Shown: positions 5,106-5,742 of the stretch, in pieces
Numbering within the stretch: position 1 is the stretch's first letter
Layout of the letters: each line of letters starts with the position of its first letter
NCBI GenBank assembly: GCA_003506095.1
Contig: DNWZ01000753.1
Coordinates: 530-6,271 of the forward strand
DNA from: Planctomycetaceae bacterium
GTDB lineage: Bacteria; Planctomycetota; Planctomycetia; Pirellulales; Pirellulaceae
Reading direction: 5' to 3'
Length of the DNA stretch: 5,742 nucleotides
Notes under the pieces: generated by a model
Seen by the model: only the letters and a program-made list of their open reading frames with translations
Database searches by the model: none
What the model was told of the DNA's origin: nothing
Program-made: the position numbers and the translations under genes

Positions 5106-5742
5106 ATGAGCGTCAGTGTCATGGTCGCACCATCGCCCGGTTCTCCCGCAACCGGGTCGCAAACGCCGATGGTGTCCCGCGGTGATGTCGATTCCCGCGG
5201 TAGCGGCAACCCGCAAGGCATGCCCGCTGTCGGCTCGACTTCCGCAAACCCAAAGACCGGCGAAGCGTCGCCCGCGATCGCAGCCGATCTGCTGCAACTG
5301 ACCAAACCACGAATCGTGACCATGATTTTGGTCACCACCGCAATCGCCGCGCTGATCGCCGGTGGCGGCACGATGTCGCCGCTGTTGCTGCTGCACCTGA
5401 TTGTCGGTGTCGCGATGGTCGCCGGATCCGCTGGCGCGATGAACCAAGTGTGGGAATACCGGATCGATGGACAAATGGAGCGGACTCGGCGTCGACCGAT
5501 CGCCGCTGGTCGCATCGGTTTCTGGAGCGGCTTTGCGTTTTCAACTCTGCTGGGCGTTGTCGGTTGCGTTTATCTCTGGCTGGTGATTGGTCCCGCACCG
5601 TCGCTGTTTGCCCTGGCCACCTGGGTCCTTTATGTGCCGATCTACACGCCGATGAAGGTTCGGTCGCAGTGGAACACCACCGTCGGTGCTATCTCTGGGG
5701 CATTGCCGATGATGATCGGCTATACGGCCACCGGCGGCTCAG
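5106..5742 (+). CDS. ctaB: Heme O synthase (protoheme IX farnesyltransferase), 3' end cut by the window
   Basis: This UbiA-family membrane prenyltransferase adds a farnesyl group to heme b to make heme o, the substrate of CtaA. The frame is open from the ATG at 5106 to the window edge, giving 212 residues of a usual total near 300. The prenyl-diphosphate/Mg site reads NQVWEYRIDGQMERTRRRP (113-131): Asn113, Glu117 where many members have Asp, Asp121, Met124, Arg126, Thr127 and Arg130-Pro131. A second motif region is YTPMKVRSQWNTTVGAISGA (180-199), followed by LPMMIGY. Hydrophobic helices are seen near 70-86, 90-112, 139-160 and 163-181. Residues 1 to about 58 are a polar Ser/Gly/Pro-rich extension before the conserved LLQLTKPRIVTM start of the fold. 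Later in-frame ATG codons (5121 and codon 22) could shorten it. No Shine-Dalgarno is evident. It lies 44 nt after ctaA, consistent with one operon. Confidence 0.95.
   Translation, partial: MSVSVMVAPSPGSPATGSQTPMVSRGDVDSRGSGNPQGMPAVGSTSANPKTGEASPAIAADLLQLTKPRIVTMILVTTAIAALIAGGGTMSPLLLLHLIVGVAMVAGSAGAMNQVWEYRIDGQMERTRRRPIAAGRIGFWSGFAFSTLLGVVGCVYLWLVIGPAPSLFALATWVLYVPIYTPMKVRSQWNTTVGAISGALPMMIGYTATGGS

Overview
This window reads as chromosomal DNA from a planctomycete, most like the Pirellulaceae (Rhodopirellula-type). The inference rests on the style of the proteins, especially the secreted cupredoxin with its HPWMRAY copper loop, and on the heme A synthase/farnesyltransferase neighbourhood. 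Weak or absent Shine-Dalgarno sequences and fairly high GC content (judged by eye) fit the same group. No database search was possible, so the taxonomic call is tentative.

Layout. (1) Positions 1-979, minus strand: the N-terminal three quarters of purD, cut by the left window edge. (2) Positions 980-1464: a 485-base intergenic region between purD and the rightward genes. It holds a good sigma70-like promoter (1164-1191), a nested stem-loop (1207-1261) and a very strong intrinsic terminator (1274-1330). Together these outline an unannotated RNA of about 130 nt, or a regulated leader. A second promoter-like element lies at 1378-1404. (3) Positions 1465-2235: a secreted type 1 copper protein (cupredoxin), closed by a strong intrinsic terminator at 2263-2307. 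(4) Positions 2479-5742: a rightward cluster with a diheme cytochrome c lipoprotein, a 63-residue glycine-rich membrane protein overlapping it by ATGA, heme A synthase (ctaA), and the 5' part of heme O synthase (ctaB), cut by the right edge.

How the genes fit together. CtaB farnesylates heme b to heme o, and CtaA oxidises heme o to heme a, the cofactor of aa3/caa3-type cytochrome oxidases. A membrane-anchored diheme cytochrome c and a secreted copper protein beside these genes suggest extracytoplasmic electron carriers or copper-handling proteins serving a terminal oxidase, probably encoded nearby outside the window. purD (purine biosynthesis) is an unrelated divergent neighbour.

The main unexplained signals are the promoter-structure-terminator unit at 1164-1330 and the coupled mini-membrane protein at 3714-3905. 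No tRNA, rRNA, CRISPR array, insertion sequence or integration site was seen.
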